6,173 nt of DNA from Pseudomonadota bacterium (GTDB lineage: Bacteria; Pseudomonadota; Alphaproteobacteria; Rhizobiales; Hyphomicrobiaceae), in contig JAKALI010000263.1 of assembly GCA_021813195.1 (NCBI GenBank), positions 1 through 6,173 on the forward strand. Reading direction: 5' to 3'. Each line of letters opens with the position of its first letter. Position 1 is the first letter of the stretch. The position numbers were made by a program, and so were the translations under genes. The notes beneath the pieces were generated by a model. The model ran no database searches. It was not told where the DNA came from and saw only the letters and a program-made list of their open reading frames with translations. Shown here piece by piece: positions 5,435 to 6,173 of the stretch.

Positions 5435-6173
5435 TCAGAACAGCGCGACGATCAGAATCGCCACCAGCAACAAACCGATCAGGGCCAGATAGAAGTTGAG
5501 ATGGCCGGACTGCAACGCCCGCAATCTCTGCGCCACGCCGTTGACCAGGCGTTCGATCGGATCGAACAAGGTCGGACCGAAGAGTGGGGCGACGTTGTGC
5601 GAGAAGATCAGCCGGTGGACAAAATAAGGATGTCCATTGCCCTCTTTGGCCTGCACACGGGTCGTCTCCACCGTCGGCCGGTAGATGAAACTGTAGAAGG
5701 TGCGCAAGGCATTCGAGAAGGCGAGCGCGGTGGTGGCAACATGCGCAGGATCATGTTCCCGGCCGCCGTACCAGACTGGGGCGCGCCGGATCGCGCCGCG
5801 CCGCGTGAGCAGCAGAAGCAGTAGCGGAATGAACGCCAAGAGCGGCATAGCGATGACCAGCTTGCTCGGGGAGATGAAGGCGAATTTCGCCGTCAGCGGG
5901 ACCAAGAGCCAGCTGTCCCGCATTCTCACCGCAGCGTCCGCTGCATAGACGGACGGCGTCGCGTTTATGAGCGCATTAAGCCATACTGGCATCCCGGCGG
6001 CGAGCGCCAGCACCGCCAGTCCGAGCAGCCCGACGGCAACACTGGAAAAGAATGGCACGCCGCGCGCTACCGTCCGGCCGCGGCCCAGCAAACCGATGCC
6101 CACCGCCTTGACGAAGGTGGCAAGCGCCACGGCGGCGGTGATAGCGAGGCCGGCGCCGGCAATCACCAGCAAC
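5435..6173 (-). CDS. HyfB/NuoL-like proton-translocating membrane subunit, C-terminal part
   Basis: The frame is open to the right edge, so only about 245 C-terminal residues are seen; the TTG at 6172 is internal. Counting from there, hydrophobic helices lie at about 2-30, 41-69, 104-123 and 224-245. The first carries FVKAVGIGLLGR, the conserved Lys-bearing segment seen in hydrogenase-4 subunit B and complex-I antiporter-like subunits. The soluble linker has APVWYGG, then TFYSFIYRPTVET and PYFVHRLIFSHNVAPLF, and the end reads RLRALQSGHLNFYLALIGLL, all typical of HyfB-type C-termini. The family pumps or conducts protons/cations across the inner membrane within hydrogenase-4 or formate-hydrogenlyase-like complexes. 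Usually hyfC and hyfE genes follow hyfB; here crcB follows after 19 nt instead. Whether a hydrogenase lies upstream cannot be seen. Confidence 0.85.
   Translation of the reverse strand, partial: LLVIAGAGLAITAAVALATFVKAVGIGLLGRGRTVARGVPFFSSVAVGLLGLAVLALAAGMPVWLNALINATPSVYAADAAVRMRDSWLLVPLTAKFAFISPSKLVIAMPLLAFIPLLLLLLTRRGAIRRAPVWYGGREHDPAHVATTALAFSNALRTFYSFIYRPTVETTRVQAKEGNGHPYFVHRLIFSHNVAPLFGPTLFDPIERLVNGVAQRLRALQSGHLNFYLALIGLLLVAILIVALF

Noticed and set aside
5408..5824. Plus-strand frame of 138 residues opposite the HyfB-like gene
   Set aside because: It is antisense to a recognisable membrane subunit and its Gln/Arg/Glu-rich translation is typical of a shadow of hydrophobic codons.

Overview
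The window looks like GC-rich proteobacterial chromosome. The alphaproteobacterial-style RppH, the cyclopropane fatty acid synthase and a phasin-like protein suggest an alphaproteobacterium, but there is no rRNA or other marker to confirm this. No mobile element, CRISPR array, tRNA or rRNA gene was seen.

Layout: two gene blocks converge at about 3961-3987. The plus-strand block starts with the 3' end of a HEAT-repeat protein (1-633), which overlaps rppH (626-1120), a Nudix RNA pyrophosphohydrolase. A 231-bp gap follows. It holds a GC-rich inverted repeat, a weak promoter candidate and a long hairpin whose 3' arm includes the Shine-Dalgarno of the next gene. Next is a likely operon: cfa (cyclopropane fatty acid synthase, 1352-2602), a small helical phasin-like protein (2620-2979), an unrecognised Trp-rich protein (3005-3346) and a histidine-phosphatase-superfamily enzyme (3343-3960, ATGA overlap).

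The minus-strand block, read from the right edge inwards, looks like one transcription unit. It contains the C-terminal part of a HyfB/NuoL-like proton-translocating membrane subunit (5435-6173, start outside the window), a CrcB/Fluc fluoride channel (5041-5415), a DUF190 PII-like protein (4693-5028), a two-helix membrane protein (4418-4660) and a small protein that joins a zinc ribbon to HEAT-like helices (3988-4377). All gaps are short (12-40 nt) and every complete gene has a credible ribosome binding site.

How they work together: the minus-strand genes suggest ion and proton handling at the inner membrane, with a fluoride exit channel and its usual DUF190 companion behind a complex-I-like subunit. 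The plus-strand block combines membrane-lipid modification with small accessory proteins. The most unusual item is the hairpin that could hide the cfa ribosome binding site. Most individual genes belong to known families, and no clearly new multi-gene system can be proved from this window.
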